Assembly: GCA_017412405.1 (NCBI GenBank)
Contig: JAFPYB010000122.1
Location: 1-39,998, forward strand
Length of the DNA: 39,998 nucleotides
Direction: 5' to 3'
Source of the DNA: Treponema sp.
GTDB taxonomy: Bacteria; Spirochaetota; Spirochaetia; Treponematales; Treponemataceae
Of this stretch, positions 7,689 through 14,716 are shown piece after piece. The notes under the pieces were generated by a model. It ran no database searches. It was not told the DNA's origin and worked only from the letters and a program-made list of their open reading frames with translations. Each line of letters opens with the position of its first letter. The stretch's first letter is position 1. The translations under genes and the position numbers were made by a program.

Positions 7689-8870
7689 CTAGTCCAAGCT
7701 CACGAGACGGTAGTGCCGCTTTCCGCCGGCGAGGGATATTTTCTCTGCGTGTTCCAGGATGTGCCGCCCGTTCCGGCTTTCGATGCGTTCCGTGAGGCTG
7801 GAGGCGGAATTGCCTTCGGTGCGCGGGCAGGTGAATATGATGTCCATGCAGGCTTGGTCAAGGGCGAGCGGGTCAAGGGATGCGCAGATTCCCACATCGT
7901 TCATTTCGCTGGGGGCGGGTAGCCCGCAGTTGTCTGAATCGACGGAAAGCTTGTTCAGTACCGTGATGAATGCGGCTCCGCCTTTTTTCGCCATTTCGTC
8001 GAAAATGGCTTTTGCCGCCTCTGCCGCGCTTTCCTGGGCGCGCCGCCTGTAATCGGCCTTGTCGTCCTTCTCGTAGTCTTGGAACGTGCTGTCGTTTGTC
8101 CTTCCGCCGGAGTAGACCAGGGCTTTGCCCGAGTCGGCGGAAAGGATGCCTGATGACAGGCCGAGGGAGAGGGCTTCGATGGCTCCTGCAAAACCCATTG
8201 TCCCGTCGCCCGAAAAGTGCGTGAGGAGAACGTAGGAGTCGAAATCGAAAAAATGCGAGCCGACGGACGCATACTTCAAGTTTGTTCCTGCAGTGACCGG
8301 GATTTTTTCAGTTCCGTCCTCGTCAAGAATCACAAAATCTTCCGCTGAAGAAAAACGGTGGTCTTTGAGGACCTGCCTGTGCATGTAGCTGCTTTTTCGG
8401 CAGCCGCCGTCCGCCGCGTTTGAGTCGATGAGCGTCCCTTTGATTTCGTTCTGTACAAGGCGAGAGATTAGCTCCGGGCGCAGGTAGTTTGACTTCGGTG
8501 GCTCCCCCGAGTTTATCCGAACGCCCGCGCGCCCGCTTGCGTTGAAGCCAAGCGCGCGGTACACGGCAATAAGCCCCTCCGGGGAAATGTTCCGTGTAAA
8601 ATACACGATGGGCGCGGATGGGTCTGTCGTCTTTGACACCGTGTAGCCTTCTGCGCCTTCGTCGAGCTGGTTTTCAATCGGAATGGAGGAAACGGCGGAG
8701 GAGACGACCACTGGGGCTGTCTTTTGTTCTCTGGGTTTTTGGGGGATTTGGGTCTTTTGCTTTGGTCTGAGTTTCTGCTTCAAATCTGAGAGCGACAGCG
8801 TGTATGCGCCGTGGGCTGCGAGTGCCAGCGCGAGTGAAAGTGCGAGCTTTTTTGCGGTGTGTTTCCTCAT
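7689..8870 (-). CDS. exported DUF362-family protein
   Basis: 393 residues from the ATG at 8870, which begins a signal peptide (MRKHTAKKLALSLALALAAH); the frame extends upstream but a -10 box lies there. DUF362 features are NYLRPELISRLV, a LIDSN stretch, SYVLLTHFSGDGTMGFAGAI with a following Ser/Gly-rich segment, GICASLDPLALDQACMDII, and the closing motif AGGKRHYRLVSLD. Family members are annotated as Fe-S centre proteins of unknown reaction, often with a ferredoxin insert; the usual CxxCxxC cluster motif is absent here. Export to the periplasm is predicted from the signal peptide. The gene converges on the lipase and diverges from the FIST gene. Its mRNA looks leaderless. Confidence 0.82.
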   Translation of the reverse strand: MRKHTAKKLALSLALALAAHGAYTLSLSDLKQKLRPKQKTQIPQKPREQKTAPVVVSSAVSSIPIENQLDEGAEGYTVSKTTDPSAPIVYFTRNISPEGLIAVYRALGFNASGRAGVRINSGEPPKSNYLRPELISRLVQNEIKGTLIDSNAADGGCRKSSYMHRQVLKDHRFSSAEDFVILDEDGTEKIPVTAGTNLKYASVGSHFFDFDSYVLLTHFSGDGTMGFAGAIEALSLGLSSGILSADSGKALVYSGGRTNDSTFQDYEKDDKADYRRRAQESAAEAAKAIFDEMAKKGGAAFITVLNKLSVDSDNCGLPAPSEMNDVGICASLDPLALDQACMDIIFTCPRTEGNSASSLTERIESRNGRHILEHAEKISLAGGKRHYRLVSLD

Positions 8871-8877
8871 GGCTGGG

Positions 8878-8886
8878 ATTATAGCA
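8878..8886 (-). promoter_or_regulatory. extended -10 promoter of the DUF362 gene
   Basis: Minus-strand TGCTATAAT is a perfect extended -10 element ending 7 bases before the ATG at 8870. No good -35 box is seen, as expected for an extended -10 promoter. The transcript should start at the start codon. Confidence 0.6.
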
Positions 8887-8965
8887 CAAATCGCGCACAA
8901 TTCGGTACTTTTCGATAAAAATGAGTGGAAAAAATACAAAATGAGATTTATAATTGCAAAATGTA

Positions 8966-8986
8966 TTGGAAAAATCGCTTTTCCAA
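8966..8986. promoter_or_regulatory. perfect inverted repeat upstream of the FIST-chemoreceptor operon
   Basis: TTGGAAAA and TTTTCCAA flank a 5-base centre (ATCGC), 43 bases before the FIST start and between two divergent genes. The shape suits a dimeric regulator, but no regulator gene is adjacent. Confidence 0.4.
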
Positions 8987-9028
8987 CGCTAACCATAAAT
9001 TTTCGACTACTTTGACAAGGATGAATGT

Positions 9029-10168
9029 ATGGAACAGGAAGTTGTTACGACTAAAAAACAAGATCCAGCAGATGCGGCCAAAGATTTGGCTTCTCAACTG
9101 AAAAATCCTTTGGACTCATACAAGGCTGTTATTTTTATGGCCGCGATAAAATATGATTTTGACGCGCTTTCGGTGGCAATAAAGAATCTGTTTCCGAAAA
9201 GCGAGGTCATTGGCGCGAGTACGGCCGGGGAAATAAACCAGAACGGATTCTTGAACGATTCTGTGGTGCTCACCACACTTTCCGACGCTTCAACGAAAGT
9301 GAGCGGCGTGCTGGTGGAGAACGGCAGCTTGTACCCAATCCAGAGCAAAACAGCTATTGAAAGCGCGCTTTCCCGTGCCGGAATCACGACGGGGGACCAG
9401 AATTCCCACAAGAACGCGTTTGCAATCACGTTCATCAACGGCGTGTACAATGCGGAGGAAACTGTCCTCACCACGTTCTACTCAATCATAAAGAACGACA
9501 AATTCCAGCTTGCAGGCGGTACGGCGGGATTCACCGGGAACACGCCCAAGACCTTCGTGAGCTACAACGGAAAGACGACTCAGGACGGGGCTGTAATGCT
9601 CTTTGTCAAGACGCAGTGCAAGTTCGACATCCGGCAGGAGGACATTTTCAATCCGACTGGAAAGCAGGTGTTCGTCACCGAGGCGGATCCGGTGAACAGA
9701 ATTGTCTCCAAATTCAACGGACGCGCCGCAAAATCGGTTTATGCGGAAATGCTGGGCGTGAGCGAGAGCCAGGCGGAGGGAATGACGTTCGAGAATCCCT
9801 TCGGAAAGCACTTGAACGGCTCAATCCACATCACCGCGCTGGCAGGTTTTACGCCGGACAGGAAGATTTCCCTGTTCGCCCGTGTCGTGCCCAATTCAAC
9901 GCTTGAGGTCATGAAAATAGGCGACCCGCTCAAAAAAGCCGACGAGACGTGCAGCGGAATCAAGGCGAGCATCCCAAGCCCGCGCTTCACGCTGATGATG
10001 ACGTGCATCACGCGCACCATGGCGTTCGACCGTATGCACATTGCCGACAAAATCATCGACAAGTACCGTGCCACGTTCCCAACGTTCTGCGGATTTTCGT
10101 GCTACGGCGAGCAGATTGGGCGAATGCACTGCAACCAGACGCTGGTGACGGTTGTTGTGGGAAACTGA
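9029..10168 (+). CDS. FIST-domain sensor protein
   Basis: 379 residues, cytoplasmic, with no signal peptide or membrane segment. The N-terminal FIST domain shows VIFMAAIKYDFDALSVAI, EVIGASTAGEI and the Gly/Ala-rich LAGGTAGFTG. The C-terminal FIST_C part includes a FNPTGKQVFVTEADPVNRIV-like segment and ends with CFSCYGEQIGR-type residues (FCGFSCYGEQIGRMH). FIST domains are thought to bind small ligands such as amino acids and are usually linked to signalling output domains. AAGGAT precedes the ATG. The gene for a soluble chemoreceptor signalling protein starts 22 bases downstream in one operon, so the likely role is ligand sensing feeding chemotaxis or a related kinase (inference). Confidence 0.9.
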   Translation: MEQEVVTTKKQDPADAAKDLASQLKNPLDSYKAVIFMAAIKYDFDALSVAIKNLFPKSEVIGASTAGEINQNGFLNDSVVLTTLSDASTKVSGVLVENGSLYPIQSKTAIESALSRAGITTGDQNSHKNAFAITFINGVYNAEETVLTTFYSIIKNDKFQLAGGTAGFTGNTPKTFVSYNGKTTQDGAVMLFVKTQCKFDIRQEDIFNPTGKQVFVTEADPVNRIVSKFNGRAAKSVYAEMLGVSESQAEGMTFENPFGKHLNGSIHITALAGFTPDRKISLFARVVPNSTLEVMKIGDPLKKADETCSGIKASIPSPRFTLMMTCITRTMAFDRMHIADKIIDKYRATFPTFCGFSCYGEQIGRMHCNQTLVTVVVGN

Positions 10169-10190
10169 GTTTTAGGGAGATGTCACTGTT

Positions 10191-11075
10191 ATGGAAAATC
10201 TTGAACTGATAAAATGCGGAATAAATATTGTTGAATCTCTGACCGAATACATGAAGAAGGACGCCATCGGCGCGGACTTCTTCATGCACTACCTCACGTC
10301 CAGGAACGAGCAGTCCAAGGTGTCCCTGGCGCAGGAGATGGCGATTGAATCTCTGCTCATGAAGACTGCCGACATGGAGAGCGAGACAAAGAACATTGCG
10401 GACAATGCCCGGGAGAATTCCACGCGTCTTGGCATGATTTCTCAGGCAATAGCGGACTTGAAAAAATCGGTTCAGGCAATAGAGCTTGAGCAGAAGAAGT
10501 ATGTGGAGGAATTCAAGAGCCTCATCACGCAGACTGCCACGATTACGGCGCAAATCAACGACATCCAGAACATTTCCGCGCAGACAAACCTGCTTTCGTT
10601 CAACGCGTCCATTGAGGCTGCCCGTGCCGGAAACGCTGGAAAAGGCTTTCGCGTCATTGCCAACGAGGTCAAGAAGCTTTCCAACGACACGAGCAAAACC
10701 TCCGAGGAAATCAAGAAGAACGTGAACAATCTTGTTGCGTCAATCAGCGACATGGAGAAAAAGACGCTCAGAAATTCTTCCGCGCTCACTGACCTTGCGG
10801 AGGAGACGAACCAGACTCTTGAAAGCTTCGACTCTGTGCGCGAGATAAACTCGCGGAACAACGACAATGTGGAGAATATCACGCAGTTCATAAATTCCAC
10901 CTTCGAAGGATTGAACACCGTCATCAAAACCATCAAGGACTCGGAGGACGAGAGCAACAGGACGCTGGAGCTGTTCGCCCGGTGTGCGTCGGACAACGAA
11001 ATGCTTTTCAACGATTTCTACTCGTTCGTGTTCCAGCTCAGGGCAGTGTTCAAGGAAATGAGCAAATTGGCCTAA
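10191..11075 (+). CDS. soluble methyl-accepting chemotaxis signalling protein
   Basis: 294 residues with no membrane segment or periplasmic domain. After about 60 residues of helical N-terminus the protein is a continuous coiled coil. Its hairpin tip is canonical: [20 protein letters not shown] followed by [17 protein letters not shown], the CheA/CheW contact site. GGGAG lies 12 bases before the ATG. It forms an operon with the FIST gene upstream, so it probably takes its input from the FIST protein rather than from an own sensor domain, as a split two-piece cytoplasmic chemoreceptor (inference). The signalling part is short for a full receptor. Confidence 0.88.
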   Translation: MENLELIKCGINIVESLTEYMKKDAIGADFFMHYLTSRNEQSKVSLAQEMAIESLLMKTADMESETKNIADNARENSTRLGMISQAIADLKKSVQAIELEQKKYVEEFKSLITQTATITAQINDIQNISAQTNLLSFNASIEAARAGNAGKGFRVIANEVKKLSNDTSKTSEEIKKNVNNLVASISDMEKKTLRNSSALTDLAEETNQTLESFDSVREINSRNNDNVENITQFINSTFEGLNTVIKTIKDSEDESNRTLELFARCASDNEMLFNDFYSFVFQLRAVFKEMSKLA

Positions 11076-11124
11076 GCGGTGGCGTGGCTTACTAGAAGAC
11101 GAGAGTTCATGACGCGCCCTGCGG

Positions 11125-12633
11125 TCAGTCGCGCACGGCGTAGCTCCACAGCCCGAAATAGCTGTTCGAGCCGTTTGAGGCGAACACCGTCACGGTCTTT
11201 GTGTCCGGGATGGTCGCCTCAAGCTCGAAAAGTCCTGTGGCGGGGTTCTTCGTCATCTGTACCAGGGAATCGGTGAGCTTCACCGCGAACTTTGAGTATT
11301 CGCCGCTTTCCACCACGAATTTGACCGCGCTTCCTTTTTTGAGGCTGCCTTGAAGGGGAGCTACAGGGTGTGTAGAGCGCGCGGACGAGTATGAAAGGTG
11401 GGTTTCCGGGTATTTTGCGTTTCCCCTGCCGAAGCCTCCATATGGTGCCCGTGCTTTCACGTCAAAGGTGAATATTGGCTCAAAATCCGTTCCGTCCGTG
11501 TCCAAGAGCGAGAACACTTTCTTGAGGGCTTCTGTGCGCTCGTCGTCGAAAAAATCATCCACAAGATAGTACCGTGCGTTCTCGCTCACCTTGCGGTATG
11601 AGGCGCGGAAAAAATCGTGTTCTTTTTTTGTGATTTTTTTTTCAGAAAGGAGCGCGGAAATCTCTGGAATCACGCTTCCTTCAAAATCATCCGCTGAGAA
11701 CACGGCGGTGAAAGCGTCGCCGTCGGTGCTTTTTGCAAAGAGCATGGCCTTGTACGGCTCTGTGTCTGGAACGTCGTAGGAGACCGTGGCGGAGTCGGCC
11801 GTGCGCGTAATCCATGCAGCTCCTGGAATGTACGCGCCGCTCGTCTTCGACTCGATTTCGGCCATGATGATGACGTTTGGCTTTGTGAGCGCGACTTGGA
11901 TTGTGAGCGGGGACGATATGCCGGTGGCGTAGTCCGGGATGTTCCCGCTGAGCGCAAGCCCGCTTGCAAAGAACGAGGCCGGAATGTACGGCTCCTTGAC
12001 GAACATTTCCCGCGTGCGCCGCTCTTTTTCCCCAAGAAACTGGTGCTCGTCGTTTTCGGGCAGGTGCGAATAGATGAATTGCTCGGGGGTGAGGGAAAGC
12101 CAGTCGCTTGAATATGATTTTATCCACGTCTTGAAATCAACGCGTCCCGCGTCCCATGTAACGTCCAGGAGCTTCCATGCCCCGTTGACCTTGACTGCGT
12201 TCCATGTGTGGTCGGTCTTTGTCATGAGCGCGCCGAGGTAGCCGAATCCCTTTGAGTAGCCGTTTATGACGATTGATTCAAGCCCTGCCCGTGTGCAAAG
12301 CTCGTTCATGACGCGGGCATATCCTTCTGAAAGGGCAGTATTCTTTTTGAGCACGGACATAACGTCCTGTTTTTTTGAAAGCCCCGAAAAATACATGGCG
12401 GTGTCGAAGGAAATTGTGTCGCAGACCCAATCGTGGAGAATCTTCACTTTTTCTTCTTCGTCCGTAACGCCGTCCAAGAGGCATGAGACGAGGGGCTGAA
12501 GATTTTCTTTCGGCTTTTTAGATACGGCTTCTGTGAGCTGGGGTGGTACGCTCCGAACGCGCCTGCTAATTTTCTGCGCGAACAGGGAGCTTGCTGCGGC
12601 GAGAATTGCCGCAAAAAAGATGATTCGTTTCAT
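11125..12633 (-). CDS. exported transglutaminase-like (KY-type) protein, catalytic Cys replaced by Ser
   Basis: 502 residues from ATG at 12633, with AAGGA 9 bases upstream and a clear signal peptide (MKRIIFFAAILAAASSLFAQ). Residues ~45-165 form a transglutaminase/cysteine-protease-like core: KILHDWVCDTISFD, then LKKNTALSEGYARVMNELC, His142 in DHTWNAVKVNG and Asp157 in WKLLDVTWD. In this family the helix normally begins with a nucleophilic Cys (CxGYA); here that position is Ser102. So His and Asp of the triad are kept and Cys is not. The C-terminal ~300 residues look like beta-sandwich repeats suited to cell-envelope binding. It may be a non-catalytic binding protein in the periplasm or on the surface. 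It is a single gene on the strand opposite the chemoreceptor. Confidence 0.8.
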   Translation of the reverse strand: MKRIIFFAAILAAASSLFAQKISRRVRSVPPQLTEAVSKKPKENLQPLVSCLLDGVTDEEEKVKILHDWVCDTISFDTAMYFSGLSKKQDVMSVLKKNTALSEGYARVMNELCTRAGLESIVINGYSKGFGYLGALMTKTDHTWNAVKVNGAWKLLDVTWDAGRVDFKTWIKSYSSDWLSLTPEQFIYSHLPENDEHQFLGEKERRTREMFVKEPYIPASFFASGLALSGNIPDYATGISSPLTIQVALTKPNVIIMAEIESKTSGAYIPGAAWITRTADSATVSYDVPDTEPYKAMLFAKSTDGDAFTAVFSADDFEGSVIPEISALLSEKKITKKEHDFFRASYRKVSENARYYLVDDFFDDERTEALKKVFSLLDTDGTDFEPIFTFDVKARAPYGGFGRGNAKYPETHLSYSSARSTHPVAPLQGSLKKGSAVKFVVESGEYSKFAVKLTDSLVQMTKNPATGLFELEATIPDTKTVTVFASNGSNSYFGLWSYAVRD

Positions 12634-12700
12634 ACGCACGGTTCCTTATGGGCGGTGGTATTTATGCCAAAGCGTCTTGCGGACGGCGGCGCGAAAATGC

Positions 12701-12743
12701 TGGTCGCTTGCGCGACCATGCCGAGAAAGCTTTCGCTTTCTCG
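12701..12743. repeat. two adjacent perfect hairpins between icd and the transglutaminase-like gene
   Basis: TGGTCGC/GCGACCA (12701-12718) and CGAGAAAGC/GCTTTCTCG (12722-12743), each with a 4-base loop, lie just after the icd stop. No T-run follows, so they are not classical terminators; they may stabilise the icd mRNA end or be copies of a dispersed repeat. The arms close with GC around a 4-base loop, like the hairpin at 1111-1130. Confidence 0.5.
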
Positions 12744-12750
12744 CGGGTAG

Positions 12751-13947
12751 TTACAGCTTTGCCGCAATCCTGTCAATAAAATCCCAGCTGTTCAGAATTT
12801 CTTTCGCTTTCGGTTCGGCGAGGCGGGCGAGGTCGCCTGTCATCACTCCGCTTTCGATTACGTCGAGGGTCGCCTTCTCAAGCTTCTTCGCGAAGTCCGC
12901 AAGCTCAGGCGTTCCGTCAAGCTCCGCGCGTTTCGCGAGCGCGCCCGTCCACGCGAAAATAAGCGCGACAGGGTTCGTGCTCGTCTTCTCTCCGGCCTGG
13001 TAGCGGTAGTAGTGCTTCTGCACGGTTCCGTGGCTGGCCTCGTACTCGAATTCTCCGTTCGGGGAGACGAGAATCGAAGTCATCATCGCCAAAGAGCCGC
13101 ACGCGCTCGCTATCATGTCGCTCATCACGTCGCCGTCGTAGTTCTTGCACGCCCAGAGGAAGCCGCCCTCGCTCTTCATCACGCGGGCCACGGCATCGTC
13201 GATGAGCGTGTAGAAGTATTCGATTCCGGCCTTCTCGAATTTCTCCTTGTAGTCCGAGTCGAACACGCGCTGGAAAATCGCCTTGAAGTTTCCGTCGTAA
13301 GTCTTGGAGATTGTGTCCTTCGTTCCCAGCCACACGCTGATTTTCTGGTCGAGCGCGTACTCGAAGCAGCACTTGGCGAACGACTCAATCGAAGAGTCCA
13401 TGTTGTGGATTCCCTGGAGGATTCCTGGCCCCTTCATCTCCTGAATCACCTTCCTGGTGACGGTGCCGTCCTTGGCGGTGAAGACAAGCTCGGCGGTTCC
13501 CGGCCCGTCCACCTTCATTTCGCAGTTCTTGTACACGTCGCCGTAGGCGTGGCGGCCGAGGACAATCGGCTTCTTCCATGAAGTCACGCAGCATTTGATG
13601 TTGTTGACGAAAATCGGGGTGCGGAACACAGTGCCGTCAAGCTCCTCGCGGATGATTCCGTTCGGGCTTCTCGTGAGCTGCTTGAGGTTGTACTCCTTCA
13701 TGCGGGCCGCGTTCGATGTGATTGTCGCGCACTTCACGCCGACCTTGAGCCTCTTTATGGCCGCCGCGGAATCGTACGTCACCTTGTCGTCCGTGTCGTC
13801 CCTGTTCTTGAGCCCCAAGTCGAAATATTCGGTCTTCAAGTCCACAAACGGTTCGAGAAGCTTCTCTTTGATGACCGCCCACAAAACACGGGTCATCTCG
13901 TCGCCGTCGAGTTCGGCGATGGCGTTCTTCATCTGGATTTTTGCCAT
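12751..13947 (-). CDS. icd: NADP-dependent isocitrate dehydrogenase, eukaryote-like dimeric type
   Basis: 398 residues from ATG at 13947, with GGAG 6 bases upstream. It aligns closely with the dimeric IDH family (human IDH1/2-like). Substrate residues fall at the same numbers: Ser94 and Asn96 in SPNGIIR, Arg100, Arg109 in TVFRTPI and Arg132 in GRHAYGD. Metal-binding Asp and Tyr residues are seen in YTLIDDAVA and YDGDVMSD, and the NADP region is EASHGTVQKHYY followed by GEKTSTNPVALIFAWTGAL. It oxidises isocitrate to 2-oxoglutarate with formation of NADPH in the cytoplasm, supplying glutamate precursor and reducing power. It is a single-gene unit with its own promoter and a hairpin-bearing leader. 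Confidence 0.96.
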   Translation of the reverse strand: MAKIQMKNAIAELDGDEMTRVLWAVIKEKLLEPFVDLKTEYFDLGLKNRDDTDDKVTYDSAAAIKRLKVGVKCATITSNAARMKEYNLKQLTRSPNGIIREELDGTVFRTPIFVNNIKCCVTSWKKPIVLGRHAYGDVYKNCEMKVDGPGTAELVFTAKDGTVTRKVIQEMKGPGILQGIHNMDSSIESFAKCCFEYALDQKISVWLGTKDTISKTYDGNFKAIFQRVFDSDYKEKFEKAGIEYFYTLIDDAVARVMKSEGGFLWACKNYDGDVMSDMIASACGSLAMMTSILVSPNGEFEYEASHGTVQKHYYRYQAGEKTSTNPVALIFAWTGALAKRAELDGTPELADFAKKLEKATLDVIESGVMTGDLARLAEPKAKEILNSWDFIDRIAAKL

Positions 13948-13971
13948 TTTTTTCTCCAAGTTAAAAGTAGG

Positions 13972-14015
13972 GGGAAATGCTTGTTAATCGCTTAGGGCGT
14001 TAATCGGCATTTCCC
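13972..14015 (-). promoter_or_regulatory. hairpin in the 5' leader of icd
   Basis: GGGAAATGC (13972-13980) and GCATTTCCC (14007-14015) are a perfect 9-bp inverted repeat enclosing 26 bases with two GTTAATCG copies. It lies inside the ~75-base untranslated leader between the predicted start of transcription and the ribosome site. There is no T-run, so it would act on stability or translation, or as a DNA operator. Confidence 0.5.
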
Positions 14016-14028
14016 AAGATTCTTCCCG

Positions 14029-14057
14029 ATTATAAAGGGAATCTCCAAAAATTGCAA
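14029..14057 (-). promoter_or_regulatory. icd promoter
   Basis: Minus-strand TTGCAA (14057-14052), a 17-base spacer and a perfect TATAAT (14034-14029). The -35 box is the exact centre of a 28-bp palindrome, so anything binding or melting the palindrome would affect icd transcription. Confidence 0.65.
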
Positions 14058-14068
14058 TTTTTGGAGAT
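14041..14068. repeat. 28-bp perfect palindrome, first copy
   Basis: Positions 14041-14054 are the exact reverse complement of 14055-14068. The inner 24 bases (CTCCAAAAATTG and its complement) recur exactly at 33079-33102. The copy sits between the end of the rhodanese gene and icd and overlaps the icd -35 box. It could be a dispersed repeat, an operator or a terminator hairpin for the rhodanese gene, though no T-run follows. Confidence 0.7.
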
Positions 14069-14116
14069 AAACCCAAATTTTCTGGAAATCTTATACACCC
14101 CAAAGGAGAGTGCCTT

Positions 14117-14551
14117 TCAGGGCTGCTTTTCGATTTCGCCCGTATAGTCGATTATGCCTCCAATCTCGTAGATTGCGCCGTAGCCCAGCTTTGCCAGCTT
14201 GTCCGATGCAATGCGGCTTCTGTGCCCGCTCCGGCAGTAGACGAAAATCATCTGCCCTTTGTTTGGAAGAATCTGGGCGGCGTTCTTTTCGCTTATGGAG
14301 CCGAGGGGGAAAAGTATGGCGGCAGGGATGTGGCCCTGCTTGTACTCGGATTTCGTCCTCACGTCCACAAGAACGCCATCGGGATTCTCGCCCAGGAGGG
14401 AAAGCCCCTCCGCCATGGAAATGTGTGCTACGGAATCGGATGTGGACTCTTCCGATTCTGCTTGGGTGCTTCTGCATGAGGCGAGCATTAGCGATGCTGC
14501 AAGCGCGAAAAGCGCGGGAATGCGCACGATGGCGCGGATATGTGTGTTCAT
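14117..14551 (-). CDS. rhodanese-domain lipoprotein
   Basis: 144 residues from ATG at 14551. The open frame extends further upstream, but this Met starts a lipoprotein signal peptide (MNTHIRAIVRIPALFALAAS, then LMLASC, lipid anchor on Cys). The mature part is a single rhodanese domain: GVLVDVRTKSEYKQGHIPAA and the active-site loop CRSGHRS with the sulphur-carrying Cys. It would transfer sulphur, or sense or handle reactive sulphur species, in the periplasm or on the outer surface. There is no Shine-Dalgarno site; a GATATA -10-like box lies 6 bases upstream, so it may be leaderless. It diverges from thrA and has no obvious partner. Confidence 0.85.
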   Translation of the reverse strand: MNTHIRAIVRIPALFALAASLMLASCRSTQAESEESTSDSVAHISMAEGLSLLGENPDGVLVDVRTKSEYKQGHIPAAILFPLGSISEKNAAQILPNKGQMIFVYCRSGHRSRIASDKLAKLGYGAIYEIGGIIDYTGEIEKQP

Positions 14552-14657
14552 GTTGTATATATCGGCTGGAAGAAGCCCATGACGCACGAAAATAAAATTG
14601 CGAAAAATCAGAACGGCTTGTCCACTTCCTGCAAGTCGGCTGGCAAAAATAGTGCCA

Positions 14658-14686
14658 ATGACAAGGACGCGTCTTTTTTCTATAAT
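14658..14686 (+). promoter_or_regulatory. thrA promoter
   Basis: ATGACA (14658-14663), a 17-base spacer and TATAAT (14681-14686) give a near-consensus promoter with a leader of about 24 bases. No threonine/isoleucine leader peptide or attenuator is visible in so short a leader. Confidence 0.65.
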
Positions 14687-14716
14687 GAACACTGATTCTT
14701 GTTTTTTGGGGATAGT

